DNA of 64,000 nt from Streptomyces aurantiogriseus (GCF_014649375.1 NZ_BMSX01000004.1:553105-617104); one strand, 5' to 3'. Numbered from the stretch's first letter, positions 16,942-26,453 are shown. Notes: generated by a model not told the origin, from the letters alone. Made by a program: numbers and translations.

Positions 16942-18258
16942 ATGACCGGCAAGCGACGTTCGCGAGGAGCCTTCCTCCCCAGGTCCATCCGCTTCCCCAG
17001 GTCCGTCAGCGCAACCGTCCTGTCGGCGGCGGCCCTGGCGGCCTGTGCGTCGCTCACCGCCGGCTGTGGGGTCATCCCCGGAACCACGGGGGGTTCCGGG
17101 GACGATCCGATCGTCGTCATGACCTGGGCCCCCGAGGGAACGGCCGCCACGAACAAGCCCGGCATGCCCGCCTTCGCCCGCGCCTACGCCCGCTGGGTCA
17201 ACGCCAACGGAGGCATCAACGGCCGCAAGCTGACGGTGCTGACCTGCAACGACCGCAACGAAACCGTGGACGCCGCGAAGTGCGCCCGGCGTGCGGTCAA
17301 GGAGGACGCGGTCGCCGTCGTCGGCTCCTACAGCCAGCACTCCGAGTCCTTCTTCCCGCAGCTGGAAGGCGCCGGCATCCCCTACATCGGCGGCTACGGC
17401 GTCACCAAGGCCGAGTTCACCAGCCCGCTGTCCTACCCCGTCAACGGCGGCCAGTCCACCCTGCTGGCCGGCCTCGGCAAGGAGCTCGCCACGGCCTGCG
17501 GTCCCGTCGCCCTCGTCCGCCCCGACACCATCGCCGGGGACACGCTGCCCCCCATGCTCAACGCCGGGCTCACGGCGGGCGGCCACAACGCCGCCAAGGA
17601 CCAGCGGGCGGCCGAGGACGCCACCGAGTACTCGGCGCAGGCCGAGGCGGCCCTGGACCAGGCCACCGCCGACCCCGGCGAGAAGGGGTGCGTGGTCCCG
17701 GCGCTCGGCGACCGCACCAGCACCTTCATGGACTCCTTCCGCCGCACCCGCGACGACTACACCTCCGTCCGGACCGCCACCGTCCTCGGCAGCGTCGACC
17801 AGACGGTCATCAACTCCACCGGCGGCGCGTCCAGCCCGTACGAGGGGGCGTACGTCACCGGCTGGTACCCGGCGGCGAACGACTCGCGCTGGGCCGCGAT
17901 GAAGAAGGTCATCAGCGAGCAGGCGTTCTCCGACACCCGGATCGACGCGACGGACCCGGGGGTGCAGACCACCTGGATCGCGTACAGCGTGTTCCGCCAG
18001 GCCGTGGAGTCGCTGGAGGACGGCGAGGTGACCGCCGACACCGTACGGGGCGCGCTGGACGACGGGCTGAAGGTCAGTACGGGCGGGCTCACGCCGAACC
18101 TGCGCTGGGAGTTCACCGACAAGCTCGCCTCCATCGGCCTGCCGCGCCTGGTCAACGCCAATGTGACCCTGCAGACCGTGAAGCAGGGCCGGCTCGTCGC
18201 CGCCAAGGAGGCGTTCGTCGACGTGACGAAGACCCTGGAGAACGCGGACGTCGACTGA
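16942..18258 (+). CDS. ABC transporter substrate-binding lipoprotein (branched-chain amino-acid binding type)
   Basis: A 438-residue type-1 periplasmic-binding-protein fold. The N-terminus is Arg-rich and hydrophobic and ends in a lipobox 'LTAGC', giving a lipid-anchored mature protein. 'VVMTWAPEGTAATNKPGMPAFARAYARWVNANGGINGRKL' and 'VGSYSQHSESFFPQLEGAGIPYIGG' match LivK/urea-binding homologues. No permease or ATPase genes follow, so it is an orphan binding protein or sensor. A GTG at 16921 is an equally possible start, adding seven residues. Confidence 0.85.
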   Translation: MTGKRRSRGAFLPRSIRFPRSVSATVLSAAALAACASLTAGCGVIPGTTGGSGDDPIVVMTWAPEGTAATNKPGMPAFARAYARWVNANGGINGRKLTVLTCNDRNETVDAAKCARRAVKEDAVAVVGSYSQHSESFFPQLEGAGIPYIGGYGVTKAEFTSPLSYPVNGGQSTLLAGLGKELATACGPVALVRPDTIAGDTLPPMLNAGLTAGGHNAAKDQRAAEDATEYSAQAEAALDQATADPGEKGCVVPALGDRTSTFMDSFRRTRDDYTSVRTATVLGSVDQTVINSTGGASSPYEGAYVTGWYPAANDSRWAAMKKVISEQAFSDTRIDATDPGVQTTWIAYSVFRQAVESLEDGEVTADTVRGALDDGLKVSTGGLTPNLRWEFTDKLASIGLPRLVNANVTLQTVKQGRLVAAKEAFVDVTKTLENADVD

Positions 18259-18279
18259 GCCGCCCGCGCCCGCCGGCAC

Positions 18280-20160
18280 CTACAACTGGGTCGGCTGCCG
18301 CTGCGTCAGCCCGTACGTCTTCGCGATCTCGTTCCACAGCTTCGCGGCCTGCGCCTTCTGGGTGCTGGCGGTGCCGCTCGCGCGGTTGCCGGCCTGTGTC
18401 TGCGCCGTGGTGCGGGCGGTGCCCTTCTTGCAGCTCTGCTTCTTGCTGGCGGCGACCTGGTCGGCCCAGGCCGCGTAGTGGTTGTCGGCGGACTCGGACG
18501 CCTCCCACGCCTTCGTCAGGGCGGTGGTCAGCGCGGCGTGGTCAGGGAGCCGGTCGACGGTCAGCCCCGACAGCTTGGTCACCAGGTCGTTGCGCTGCTT
18601 CGCCGCGTCCCGCAGGTCCGAGGCGGCCTGCGCGAGGTTGTTGCACGCCTTCACATCGGCCACCGCGCTGATCACACTGGCGCGGCTGCTGCCACTGTCC
18701 GCGAGCAGCTTGTCCAACGCGATCGCCTGCTGCTCGGCCGGGTCGGCGGACGCCGAGGCGGAACCCTCGGTCGCGGGGGCGGACGCGGCGACGGTCTTGT
18801 TCTCGCCGCCCTGGTCACTACCGCCCCCGCCGGCGAGCAGCGCCCCAGCGCCGACCCCGACGACGGCGAGCCCGACCCCGAGCGCCGCGAACAACGGCAC
18901 ACGCGATCCGGTACGACCTCCCCGGCCCCGCTCATGATCGTCGTCATCGCGCACACCGCGTCTGCCCCCGCCGGTGCCGGGCGGGGCGTAGGAGGGCCGG
19001 TCGCCGGAGTAGCCGGGCCCGGGACCGTAGCCGCCGTGCCCGACGCCCTCCGGCTCCGAGAACCGCGGCAACTGCTGCGTGGACGCGGCCGGCGCGTCAC
19101 CCCCGGTCGCGCTCCGGAAGAGGTTCTCGAACCCCGCGGGCGGCTGCCGGTCCCCGCCGGGTCCGCCGGGTCCTCCGTACGGGCCCTGCCCGGTCACCGG
19201 CGGGATGTACTGCGTGGCCTCGGCGTCGGGGTTGGAAGCACCGGGGAGGGGGCCTGCGCCCGCGTGCGCCCCGGCGCCCGGGTGGGAGCCCGCGCCGGCG
19301 TACGCGCCCGAGCCCGGGAGGGAACCCGCGCCCGGCTGCCCGCCTGCGCCCGGAAGCGGACCAGCACCCGAAGGTGCTCCGGCGCCGGGGAGGGGGCCTG
19401 CGCCCGCGCTCGGAAGAGAGCTCGCGCCCGCGTGCGCGCCGGCGCCCGGAACGGAGCCCGCGCCGGGCATCGGCCCCGGCCCGCTCTGAGGCGCGCGGCC
19501 CAGGAAGTGGGTCGACTCCGACGGGGTCTCCGGCGGCAGGGCGCCCGGGCCGACCGGGGGGAGGTACTGCGTCGCGCCCTCGTCCGCGGGGGCGGCGGGG
19601 ACGGGCGGTATGTACTGGGTGGCGCCGTCCTCCGCGGGGGCGGACTTGACCGGCGGTATGTACTGGGTCGCCCCCTCGTCCGCAGGGGCGGACGTGACCG
19701 GCGGTATGTACTGGGTCGCCCCCTCGTCCGCAGGGGCGGACGTGACCGGCGGTATGTACTGGGTCGCCCCCTCGTCGGCGGGCGGCGGCAGGGGTGCGGC
19801 CGGGGTGCCCTGACCGTACGTCGGGGCCGGGGCGCCCTCCGGGGGCAGCGGGCCCGGGCCCTGGCCGGACGGGGCGCCCCATGCGTCGGGGGCCGTCTGC
19901 TGTGGTGTGTCCCACTGCTGGTCCGCCGGGAGCGGCCAGCCCTGGTCCGGCTGCTGCTGGCCGGGGCCCCACGGCTGGCCCCAGGTCTGCCCGCCGGCGG
20001 GCGCGGACGCCTGCGGCGCCTGCTGCCCGTACTGCTGCGGGCCGTCGTAGGGGCTGTTCGCCATGCCCGGCAGCAGGGGCTCCCCGCCGTCGGAGGGCAG
20101 CACGATGCCTTCGCGCGCGGGCCGCGCCGAGGGCTCCTCGCCCTGTCCACTCTGCGTCAC
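18280..20160 (-). CDS. Single-pass membrane protein with long repeat-rich cytoplasmic N-terminus
   Basis: A 626-residue protein starting at a GTG. The first 440 residues are low-complexity: Gln/Pro-rich, then five tandem 16-residue units DEGATQYIPPVTSAPA (about residues 124-203), then Pro-Gly-Ala repeats. A transmembrane helix 'VPLFAALGVGLAVVGVGAGALLAGG' follows at about residue 440. The roughly 160-residue extracytoplasmic C-terminus is helical, with Cys in 'VKACNNLA' and 'KKQSCKKG'. The TQ-Y motif is a plausible phospho-Thr/FHA docking site, which is an inference from similar repeats in Streptomyces membrane proteins. The function is unknown. Confidence 0.75.
   Translation of the reverse strand: MTQSGQGEEPSARPAREGIVLPSDGGEPLLPGMANSPYDGPQQYGQQAPQASAPAGGQTWGQPWGPGQQQPDQGWPLPADQQWDTPQQTAPDAWGAPSGQGPGPLPPEGAPAPTYGQGTPAAPLPPPADEGATQYIPPVTSAPADEGATQYIPPVTSAPADEGATQYIPPVKSAPAEDGATQYIPPVPAAPADEGATQYLPPVGPGALPPETPSESTHFLGRAPQSGPGPMPGAGSVPGAGAHAGASSLPSAGAGPLPGAGAPSGAGPLPGAGGQPGAGSLPGSGAYAGAGSHPGAGAHAGAGPLPGASNPDAEATQYIPPVTGQGPYGGPGGPGGDRQPPAGFENLFRSATGGDAPAASTQQLPRFSEPEGVGHGGYGPGPGYSGDRPSYAPPGTGGGRRGVRDDDDHERGRGGRTGSRVPLFAALGVGLAVVGVGAGALLAGGGGSDQGGENKTVAASAPATEGSASASADPAEQQAIALDKLLADSGSSRASVISAVADVKACNNLAQAASDLRDAAKQRNDLVTKLSGLTVDRLPDHAALTTALTKAWEASESADNHYAAWADQVAASKKQSCKKGTARTTAQTQAGNRASGTASTQKAQAAKLWNEIAKTYGLTQRQPTQL
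19550..19790. repeat. 5 x 48-bp in-frame tandem repeat
   Basis: Five 48-bp units encode the 16-residue ATQYIPPV repeats. The units at 19694 and 19742 are almost base-identical, indicating recent duplication or homogenisation. Confidence 0.85.
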
Positions 20161-20361
20161 CGGGACTCCTACGAATGGGGGACCTTTCGGAATCGTCGGC
20201 TCACGCTACCGGGTCCCCGGAACCCCGTGCCACGCAGCTCAGGACGTGATCTCCCTCCCAGTGAGGTGTGTAACGGAACCGGAGCGCCGTGCGCTGTATC
20301 CGTCACGCCCCGCGCGACGTCGGGCAGTTCCCTGCCGTTCACGCCCCGGCGCCCCGTCCGT

Positions 20362-21747
20362 TCACGCGGCGGCCTGAAGATCCAGGCGCGCCCCGAACTC
20401 CCTGACCACCGGCTCTTCCCGGAACGGCTCCAGCCGCTGCTGGAGGTCCTCCAGGTACTCCGCGCCCCGGTTGGAGCGGAGCGTCTCCAGCAACTCCACC
20501 GCCTTCATGCCGGTGGCGCAGGCCTGTTCCACCTCGCGCTGCTGCACCTGGGCCGTGGCCAACAGCACATAACCGATGGCCCGCCGTCGCGCCCGGCTCT
20601 CCGGATGCCCGGCCAGCGACTGCTCCGCGCAGCGCGCCGCCGCCTCCGCCTGCCCCAGGTCGCGGTGGCAGTGCGCCAACTCGTCGGCGAGGTAGGCCTC
20701 GTCGAAGTGCGCGATCCACGCCGGGTCGTCACCGGAGGCCGGATCGGCCGCCTCCAGCGCCGCCTCCGCCTGCCCGGACGCCACCTGAGCCGCCCGTACG
20801 TCGCCCATGAGCGCGTGTCCGCGCGCCTCGGCGGCGTGGAACATCGCCTCCGCGCGCGGTGTCACGCGCCCCCGCGCCCCTTCCTGCGCCGCCCGCGCCA
20901 GTTGGGCGATCTCACGCGGGTTTCCGAGCTGGGCGGCGAGGTGGCTCATGGAGGCGGCGAGGATGTACCCGCCGTAGCCGCGGTCGCCGGCCGCCTGGGC
21001 GAGGCGCAGGGCCTGGATGTAGTAGCGCTGGGCGAGGCCGGGCTGTCCGGTGTCGACGGCCATGTAACCCGCCAGCTCGGTCAAACGGGCCACGGACGCG
21101 AAGAGTTCACGCCCCACCGCCTCCCGGTACGAGCCGGCGAGGAGACCCGAGACGACGCTGTTCAGGTAGTGCACGACGACCGGACGCACATGCCCGCTGC
21201 CGTACTGGTGGTCCAGGTCGACCAGCGCCTGGGTCATCGCCTTCACGGCCGCCACGTCGGACAGGCCCACCCGAGGACCCGCCGAGCGCGCCACCTGCGC
21301 GTCGGGCGAGGAGATCAGCCAGTCACGGCTCGGCTCGACCAGCGCCGAGGCGGCCACGGACGATCCCGAAAGGAAGTCCCGGCGGCCCACGTCACTGCGC
21401 CACAGCTCACAGACCTGCTCGATGGCCCCCAGTACCGTCGGCGAGAACTGGAGACCGACACCCGACGCGAGGTTCTTGCCGTTGGCCATGCCGATCTCGT
21501 CGATCGTGACCGTACGGCCGAGTTTGCGGCCCAAGGCCTCGGCGATGATCGCCGGGGCGCGTCCCCGCGGCTGCTGTCCGCGCAGCCAGCGGGCCACGGA
21601 CGTCTTGTCGTAGCGCAGGTCGAGGCCGTGTTCGGCGCCGCACATGTTGACGCGGCGGGCGAGCCCGGCGTTCGAGCATCCCGCTTCCTGGATGAGCGCC
21701 TGCAGCCGTTCGTTCGGCTGCCGCGCGACGAGAGGCCTTGCGGCCAT
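20362..21747 (-). CDS. HTH/TPR transcriptional regulator (NsdA-like family)
   Basis: A 461-residue protein. Residues 10-75 form an XRE-like DNA-binding region ('LIQEAGCSNAGLARRVN...DKTSVARWLRGQQPRG'). The remainder is made of helical TPR-like repeats ('LAQRYYIQALRLAQAAGDRGYGGYILAAS'). This architecture is common in Streptomyces developmental and antibiotic regulators such as NsdA, and the family usually responds to unknown ligands bound by the TPR region. The ATG was chosen because upstream codons have no homologous character. It is divergent from the primase-domain gene. Confidence 0.82.
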   Translation of the reverse strand: MAARPLVARQPNERLQALIQEAGCSNAGLARRVNMCGAEHGLDLRYDKTSVARWLRGQQPRGRAPAIIAEALGRKLGRTVTIDEIGMANGKNLASGVGLQFSPTVLGAIEQVCELWRSDVGRRDFLSGSSVAASALVEPSRDWLISSPDAQVARSAGPRVGLSDVAAVKAMTQALVDLDHQYGSGHVRPVVVHYLNSVVSGLLAGSYREAVGRELFASVARLTELAGYMAVDTGQPGLAQRYYIQALRLAQAAGDRGYGGYILAASMSHLAAQLGNPREIAQLARAAQEGARGRVTPRAEAMFHAAEARGHALMGDVRAAQVASGQAEAALEAADPASGDDPAWIAHFDEAYLADELAHCHRDLGQAEAAARCAEQSLAGHPESRARRRAIGYVLLATAQVQQREVEQACATGMKAVELLETLRSNRGAEYLEDLQQRLEPFREEPVVREFGARLDLQAAA

Positions 21748-22044
21748 TGGCACTACCCCCTGTGGCTGCGGTGCCTTTCCCGCGCACCGAGTTGACGTGT
21801 CTTCCACCGAAAAGATCCGGCCGTGAAGATCAATGCCCCGCGGACACAGCGAAAATGCGAGGCATGCGAGGATTGCCGGGGTAAAGGCGGAAGCCGACCC
21901 CCAAGCGTGACTACCCGCTCCCGCGCTCATTCCTCCTGCGCGCCCCCACCCGTGCACCCATGCGCCCCGGACGGGGAATCGATGCTCCTCCCCCGCGCAC
22001 GCGGGCGGGCGTAACCCCTGGTGACGCCCAGAGTTGTGTTCATC

Positions 22045-22698
22045 GTGGAAGAGACCATCGCGGGCACCGAAGCCACCCAAATCCCGAAGCAGCGCGGGGA
22101 ATCGCTGCTGGAGACCGCTGTTCGCTACGCCGAGGAGCGTCACTGGGACGTCTTCCCCGGCACCTGGCTGGAAGCCGTCGAGGGGGTGCAGCGGTGCTCC
22201 TGCGGTGACGCGGCGTGCGGCGCGCCGGGTGCGCATCCGTCACGCCCCGACTGGGCGACCCAGGCGACGGGCAGCGCGACCGTCGCGCGGCGCATGTGGC
22301 AGAAGCAGCCGACCGCCTCGATCCTGCTGCCCACCGGGCGGACGTTCGACTCGATCTCCGTTCCGGAGACGGCGGGGTTTCTGGCGCTGGCGCGGATGGA
22401 GCGGATGGGGTTGACGCTGGGGCCTGTGACGTTGACGCCTGACCGCCGGATGCACTTCTTCGTGCTGCCGGGGGCGTCCGTGAAGGTGCCGGAGTTGGTC
22501 CGGAAGCTCGGCTGGTCCTTGGGGTCACTCGATCTCGTCGCGTTGGGTGAGGGCACGTATGTGGCGGCGCCGCCCACGCGGTTCGGGTCCCGGGGGGCTG
22601 TGCAGTGGGCCTGCCGGCCGACTGCCGCGAATCGGTGGCTGCCGGATGTGGAGGAGTTGATCTCGCCGCTTGCTTACGCGTGCGGCAGGGATCGTTAG
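22045..22698 (+). CDS. Stand-alone bifunctional DNA primase/polymerase N-terminal domain protein
   Basis: A 217-residue protein with the prim-pol-type N-terminal domain seen in phage and plasmid replication proteins ('AVRYAEERHWDVFPGTWLE', 'CSCGDAACGAPGAHPSRPDWATQATGS', 'ILLPTGRTFDSISVP'). It lacks any helicase domain. In Streptomyces such truncated versions are chromosomal and of unknown function. The start at GTG 22045 follows my recollection of homologues beginning VEETIAGTE; GTG 22021 is an alternative. A perfect terminator hairpin follows at 22729. Confidence 0.78.
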   Translation: MEETIAGTEATQIPKQRGESLLETAVRYAEERHWDVFPGTWLEAVEGVQRCSCGDAACGAPGAHPSRPDWATQATGSATVARRMWQKQPTASILLPTGRTFDSISVPETAGFLALARMERMGLTLGPVTLTPDRRMHFFVLPGASVKVPELVRKLGWSLGSLDLVALGEGTYVAAPPTRFGSRGAVQWACRPTAANRWLPDVEELISPLAYACGRDR

Positions 22699-22747
22699 GG
22701 GCGCGGAGCCGCACATCGAGCACAGCCCCGCGCCCCTTCGGGGCGCG
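22697..22747 (+). terminator. Terminator hairpin with short dispersed repeat (copy D)
   Basis: A perfect 8-bp stem (CGCGCCCC 22729-22736, GGGGCGCG 22740-22747, loop TTC) is followed by TTT: an intrinsic terminator. Just before it, AGGGGCGCGGAGCCGCA...CACAGCCCC resembles a compact form of the dispersed repeat family. Confidence 0.8.
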
Positions 22748-22770
22748 TTTCCCCGCCGTAGGGTTCATTC

Positions 22771-23562
22771 ATGACCTCCGAGGCAGTCACGGGTGCAGCC
22801 GCCGTACGTGTGCGTGGGCTCTGGAAGCGGTTCGGGCAGCAAGTTGCCGTTGCGGGGATCGATCTCGATCTGCCTGCCGGGAAGTTCATCGGGTTGGTCG
22901 GGCCCAACGGGGCCGGGAAGACCACCACGCTGTCGATGGTGACCGGGTTGCTGCGGCCCGATCAGGGGGCCGTGGAGGTCGTCGGGCACGACGTGTGGCG
23001 GGATCCGGTCGAGGTGAAGGCGCGGATCGGGGTGCTGCCGGAGGGGCTGCGGCTGTTCGAGCGGCTGTCGGGGCGTGAACTGCTCGGATACAGCGGGAGG
23101 TTGCGGGGACTGCCGGGGGCCGAGGTCGACAAGCGGGCCACGCAGCTGCTCGATGTCCTCGATCTGGCCGGCGCCCAGCACAAGCTCGTCGTCGACTACT
23201 CCACCGGCATGCGGAAGAAGATCGGTCTCGCTGCGGCGCTGCTGCACAATCCCGAAGTGCTCTTCCTCGACGAGCCGTTCGAGGGTGTGGATCCGGTGTC
23301 CGCGCAGACCATTCGCGGGGTGCTGGAGCGGTACACGGCCTCCGGTGCGACCGTCGTCTTCTCCTCCCACGTCATGGAGCTCGTCGAGTCGCTGTGCGAC
23401 TGGGTGGCGGTGATGGCGGCGGGGCGGATCCGGGCCCACGGGCCCCTCGAGGAGGTGCGGGGGACCGCTCCCTCGCTGCAGCAGGCCTTCCTCGAACTCG
23501 TCGGCGCGCAGGGGCGGGACGCCGGCTCCGATCTCGACTGGCTGGGCGGCGGCGCCCGGTGA
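22771..23562 (+). CDS. ABC transporter ATP-binding protein
   Basis: A 263-residue ABC ATPase. Walker A is GPNGAGKTT (about residues 48-56), the signature is the non-canonical 'YSTGMRKK', Walker B is 'VLFLDEPFEGVD', and the switch His lies in 'VFSSHVME'. The C-terminal extension is typical of type-2 exporter ATPases (ABC-2). Its stop overlaps the GTG of the permease gene, so the pair forms a two-component export system for an unidentified substrate. Confidence 0.9.
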   Translation: MTSEAVTGAAAVRVRGLWKRFGQQVAVAGIDLDLPAGKFIGLVGPNGAGKTTTLSMVTGLLRPDQGAVEVVGHDVWRDPVEVKARIGVLPEGLRLFERLSGRELLGYSGRLRGLPGAEVDKRATQLLDVLDLAGAQHKLVVDYSTGMRKKIGLAAALLHNPEVLFLDEPFEGVDPVSAQTIRGVLERYTASGATVVFSSHVMELVESLCDWVAVMAAGRIRAHGPLEEVRGTAPSLQQAFLELVGAQGRDAGSDLDWLGGGAR

Positions 23563-25148
23563 CCGGCCTGACCTCCACCGTCGTACGGCTGAAGCTGTCG
23601 CTGTTGCGGAACGGACTGAGGCAGTCCGGGGGGCGGCGGGCCGCGTATGTGGCGTCCGCCGTCGCGACGTTGTTGTTCGCCGCGCTGCAGTTGGTCGGGC
23701 TGATCGCGCTGCGGGAGCATGAGCACGCTGCTTCGCTGGTGGTGCTGCTGGTCGCCGTGCTGGGGCTGGGGTGGGCCGTGATGCCGCTGTTCTTTCCCGG
23801 CGGGGACGAGACGCTGGACCCGACCCGGCTGGTGATGCTGCCGCTGCGGCCCCGGCCGCTGGTGCGGGCGCTGCTGCTGGCGTCGTTGGTGGGCATCGGA
23901 CCGCTGTTCACGGTGCTGATGCTGGTGGGGTCGGTGATCGCCGTGGGGCACGGGGCGTTCGCGTACGGCGTCGCCGTGGTCGGCGTCGTGCTCGCACTGC
24001 TGGTGTGCGTGGCGCTCGCGCGGGCCGTCGCCGCCGCCAACATCCGGCTGCTGACCAGCCGTAAGGGACGCGATCTGGCGGTGCTGAGCGGGCTGGTCAT
24101 CGCGATCGGGGCGCAGGTCGTCAACTTCGGGGCGCAGCGGCTCGGTTCGGCGGGGCTCGGGCAGCTCGATCCGGCGGCGGAGGTGCTGGCCTGGGTGCCG
24201 CCCGCGTCCGCGGTCGGCGCGGTGGACGCGGCGAGCGAGGGGGCGTACGGCGTCGCCGTCGCGCGCCTGGTGGTGAGCGCGGGGGCGCTCGCGCTGCTGG
24301 TGGCGCTGTGGGCACGGACTCTGACGCGGCTGATGACCGCGCCGGACGGCTCGACCCTCCAGGCCGCCGAGCCGACCGTACGGGACCGGCGGTCCTCGGC
24401 GGGGCTGCGGCGGCTGCTGCCGGGCGGCCGTACCGGCACGGTCATGGAACGCAGCCTGCGCTACGTCTGGCGCGATCCGAAGACCAAGGCGGCCTGGGTG
24501 ACCTCGCTGGCGATCGGGCTGATCGTGCCCGTGTTCAACGCGTTGCAGGGCACTGGCTCGATCTACTTCGCCTGCTTCGCCGCCGGGATGCTCGGCATCC
24601 AGATGTACAACCAGTTCGGGCAGGACACGTCCGCGTTCTGGATGGTCGCGATGACGATCTCCTCCCGGCGGGACGCCTACGTCGAACTACGCGCGCGTGC
24701 CCTGGCCCTGCTGGCGATCACCCTGCCGTACGCGACGCTCGTGACCGTCCTGACGACGGCCCTGCTCGGCGACTGGGCGAAGCTGCCGGAGGCGCTCGGC
24801 CTGTCCTTCGCGCTGCTCGGCGCGATGCTGGCGACGGGTGCCTGGACCTCGGCCCGCTTTCCGTACTCCATCCCGCAGGAGGGGTACAAGAACGTCGCCC
24901 CCGGCCAGGTGGGGCTTGCCTGGATCGCGATCTTCGGCGGCATGGTCGCCGCCGCCCTGCTGTGCGCCCCCGTCATCGCCCTGACGATCTGGCTGAACGT
25001 CAGCGCGGGCGGCGAGAGCTGGACCTGGCTGCTGCTGCCGAGCGGGACGGCCTACGGGGCCGCGATCACCTGGCTCGGCCTACGGCTGGCGGCACCGCGG
25101 ACAGCGGAGCGGCTCCCGGAGATCCTTACGGCGGTGAGCAAAGGCTGA
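23559..25148 (+). CDS. ABC-2-like exporter permease
   Basis: A 529-residue integral membrane protein with about 12 hydrophobic segments (for example 'AAYVASAVATLLFAALQLVGLIAL', 'VGIGPLFTVLMLVGSVIAVG', 'VGLAWIAIFGGMVAAALLCAPVIAL'). It is larger than a simple ABC-2 subunit and may be a fused two-half permease. The GTG start overlaps the ATPase stop (GTGA). No substrate-indicating neighbour is present. Confidence 0.82.
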   Translation: MTGLTSTVVRLKLSLLRNGLRQSGGRRAAYVASAVATLLFAALQLVGLIALREHEHAASLVVLLVAVLGLGWAVMPLFFPGGDETLDPTRLVMLPLRPRPLVRALLLASLVGIGPLFTVLMLVGSVIAVGHGAFAYGVAVVGVVLALLVCVALARAVAAANIRLLTSRKGRDLAVLSGLVIAIGAQVVNFGAQRLGSAGLGQLDPAAEVLAWVPPASAVGAVDAASEGAYGVAVARLVVSAGALALLVALWARTLTRLMTAPDGSTLQAAEPTVRDRRSSAGLRRLLPGGRTGTVMERSLRYVWRDPKTKAAWVTSLAIGLIVPVFNALQGTGSIYFACFAAGMLGIQMYNQFGQDTSAFWMVAMTISSRRDAYVELRARALALLAITLPYATLVTVLTTALLGDWAKLPEALGLSFALLGAMLATGAWTSARFPYSIPQEGYKNVAPGQVGLAWIAIFGGMVAAALLCAPVIALTIWLNVSAGGESWTWLLLPSGTAYGAAITWLGLRLAAPRTAERLPEILTAVSKG

Positions 25149-25179
25149 CGGGATCCTCTGGTGAGGGGTTACTGCACGC

Positions 25180-25290
25180 CCTCAGGGGCGCGAGGCTGTG
25201 TCGATATGCGGCTCCGCCGCGATGGGGTCCCCCCGCTCGAGCGAAGCCGAGAGTGGGGGAGCGAGCGACCACCCACAACCCGCACTGGCC
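25180..25290 (+). repeat. Dispersed Streptomyces intergenic repeat, copy B
   Basis: CAGGGGCGCGAGGCTG, ATGCGGCTCCGCCGCG and CCACCCACAACCCGC match copy A. A second palindromic module is inserted in the middle (CCCCCCGCTCGAGCGAAGCC...GAGAGTGGGGGAG, 25230-25261). Confidence 0.6.
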
Positions 25291-25336
25291 TACGCAGCCG
25301 CAGCCACAGCCGCGCAGACGAGAAGGCGCCCTGCTC

Positions 25337-26287
25337 TCACTGTGTGAGCACCCCGTCCAGGAACGGTTCGATCGCCGCCCGCCAGGCCTCCGGCTGGTCG
25401 TAGTGGACGAGGTGGCCGGCGTCGGCCACCTCGGCATACTCACCGCGGGGGAGGACACGGACCATTTCCTGGGCCTCGGCGCGGCCCAGCTCGCCGTCGA
25501 GGCCGCGGACGACCAGGGTGGGGCACTGGACCTGGGCGAGTTCCTCCCAGTGGGCGTCGTAGACCCAGGTCTCGCGGGACTTCAGCATCTGCTCGGGTTC
25601 GAAGACGGGGCGCCAGCCGTCGGCGGACTCGTGCATCACCTCGGCGTAGAACTCGCCGCGGGCCGGGTTCGGGCGCTCCACCCAGGGGTCGTCCTCGCCG
25701 AACCACTTGCGGACGTCGGCGAGGGTGGCGAAGGGGAGGGGCCAGGACTTGAACCAGTCGGCCCACTCGCGCTGGGAGGCCGCGCCGAGCGCGGAGGCCC
25801 GCATGTCGCAGATGATCACGCCGGAGATCAGGTCGGGGCGCTTGGCGGCGAGCTGCCAGGCGGTCAGGGCGCCCATGGCGTGACCGATGAGGACGGCGGG
25901 GGCGAGGCCGAGCTGTTCGAGGGCGGCCTCGGCGTCCTCGACGTACGCCTCGCGGGTGAAGGCGGCCTGGGGAGGCTTGTGGCTCTGGCCGTGGCCGCGC
26001 TGGTCGAGGGCGATCGCGCGGTGGCGTTCGGAGAGCCAGCGGGCGGTGGACGCCCAGTGCGAGGCCCGTCCCATCAGACCGTGCAGTAACAGGACGCCGG
26101 TGGTGCGCTCCGGCAGATCGCCGGTCGTGCGCTCCGGGTCGGTCCTCGCGGCCCCCTCCCCCGCCGACTGGGACGGAATCAGGGGTTCCGACCCGTTGTC
26201 CGCCGGGTCGCCCTTCGGCGGGTCGCCGAACTCCCAGGCCGCCAGGCGTACGCCGCCCGCCCCGGCCACGTCGATGCGTCGCGCCAT
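25337..26287 (-). CDS. Alpha/beta-hydrolase fold protein with Ala at the nucleophile position
   Basis: A 316-residue alpha/beta-hydrolase. 'GVLLLHGLMGRASHW' is the oxyanion-hole HG motif and 'AIALDQRGHGQSHKPP' is the usual strand-4 region. The nucleophile elbow reads G-H-A-M-G instead of G-x-S-x-G (codon GCC). The acid region 'VVRGLDGELG' and the catalytic-His region 'VADAGHLVHYDQPEAW' are kept. Loss of the serine argues against esterase activity; cofactor-independent or binding roles are possible. Residues 27-65 form a disordered insert. ATG 26287 was chosen; a GTG at 26299 would add four residues. Confidence 0.8.
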   Translation of the reverse strand: MARRIDVAGAGGVRLAAWEFGDPPKGDPADNGSEPLIPSQSAGEGAARTDPERTTGDLPERTTGVLLLHGLMGRASHWASTARWLSERHRAIALDQRGHGQSHKPPQAAFTREAYVEDAEAALEQLGLAPAVLIGHAMGALTAWQLAAKRPDLISGVIICDMRASALGAASQREWADWFKSWPLPFATLADVRKWFGEDDPWVERPNPARGEFYAEVMHESADGWRPVFEPEQMLKSRETWVYDAHWEELAQVQCPTLVVRGLDGELGRAEAQEMVRVLPRGEYAEVADAGHLVHYDQPEAWRAAIEPFLDGVLTQ

Positions 26288-26453
26288 AGGTCCTGGCACC
26301 CCCCTAGCTCTGCTCGGACCCCTCGCTCCCGCTCGAGCCGGCCGGTCCGGTCACGCGTCGTGTCTGCCGTCGTACCGCTGTGCTGCCCACTGCTTTCACT
26401 CATCGCACGCCCTGCGTGAACCGTCACGGGCGGGCCTCGTCACACGCAGGCTA

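Noticed and set aside
18478..21795. 1105-codon plus-strand frame
   Set aside because: It runs antisense through two well-supported minus-strand genes; its Arg/Gly-rich translation has no domain.
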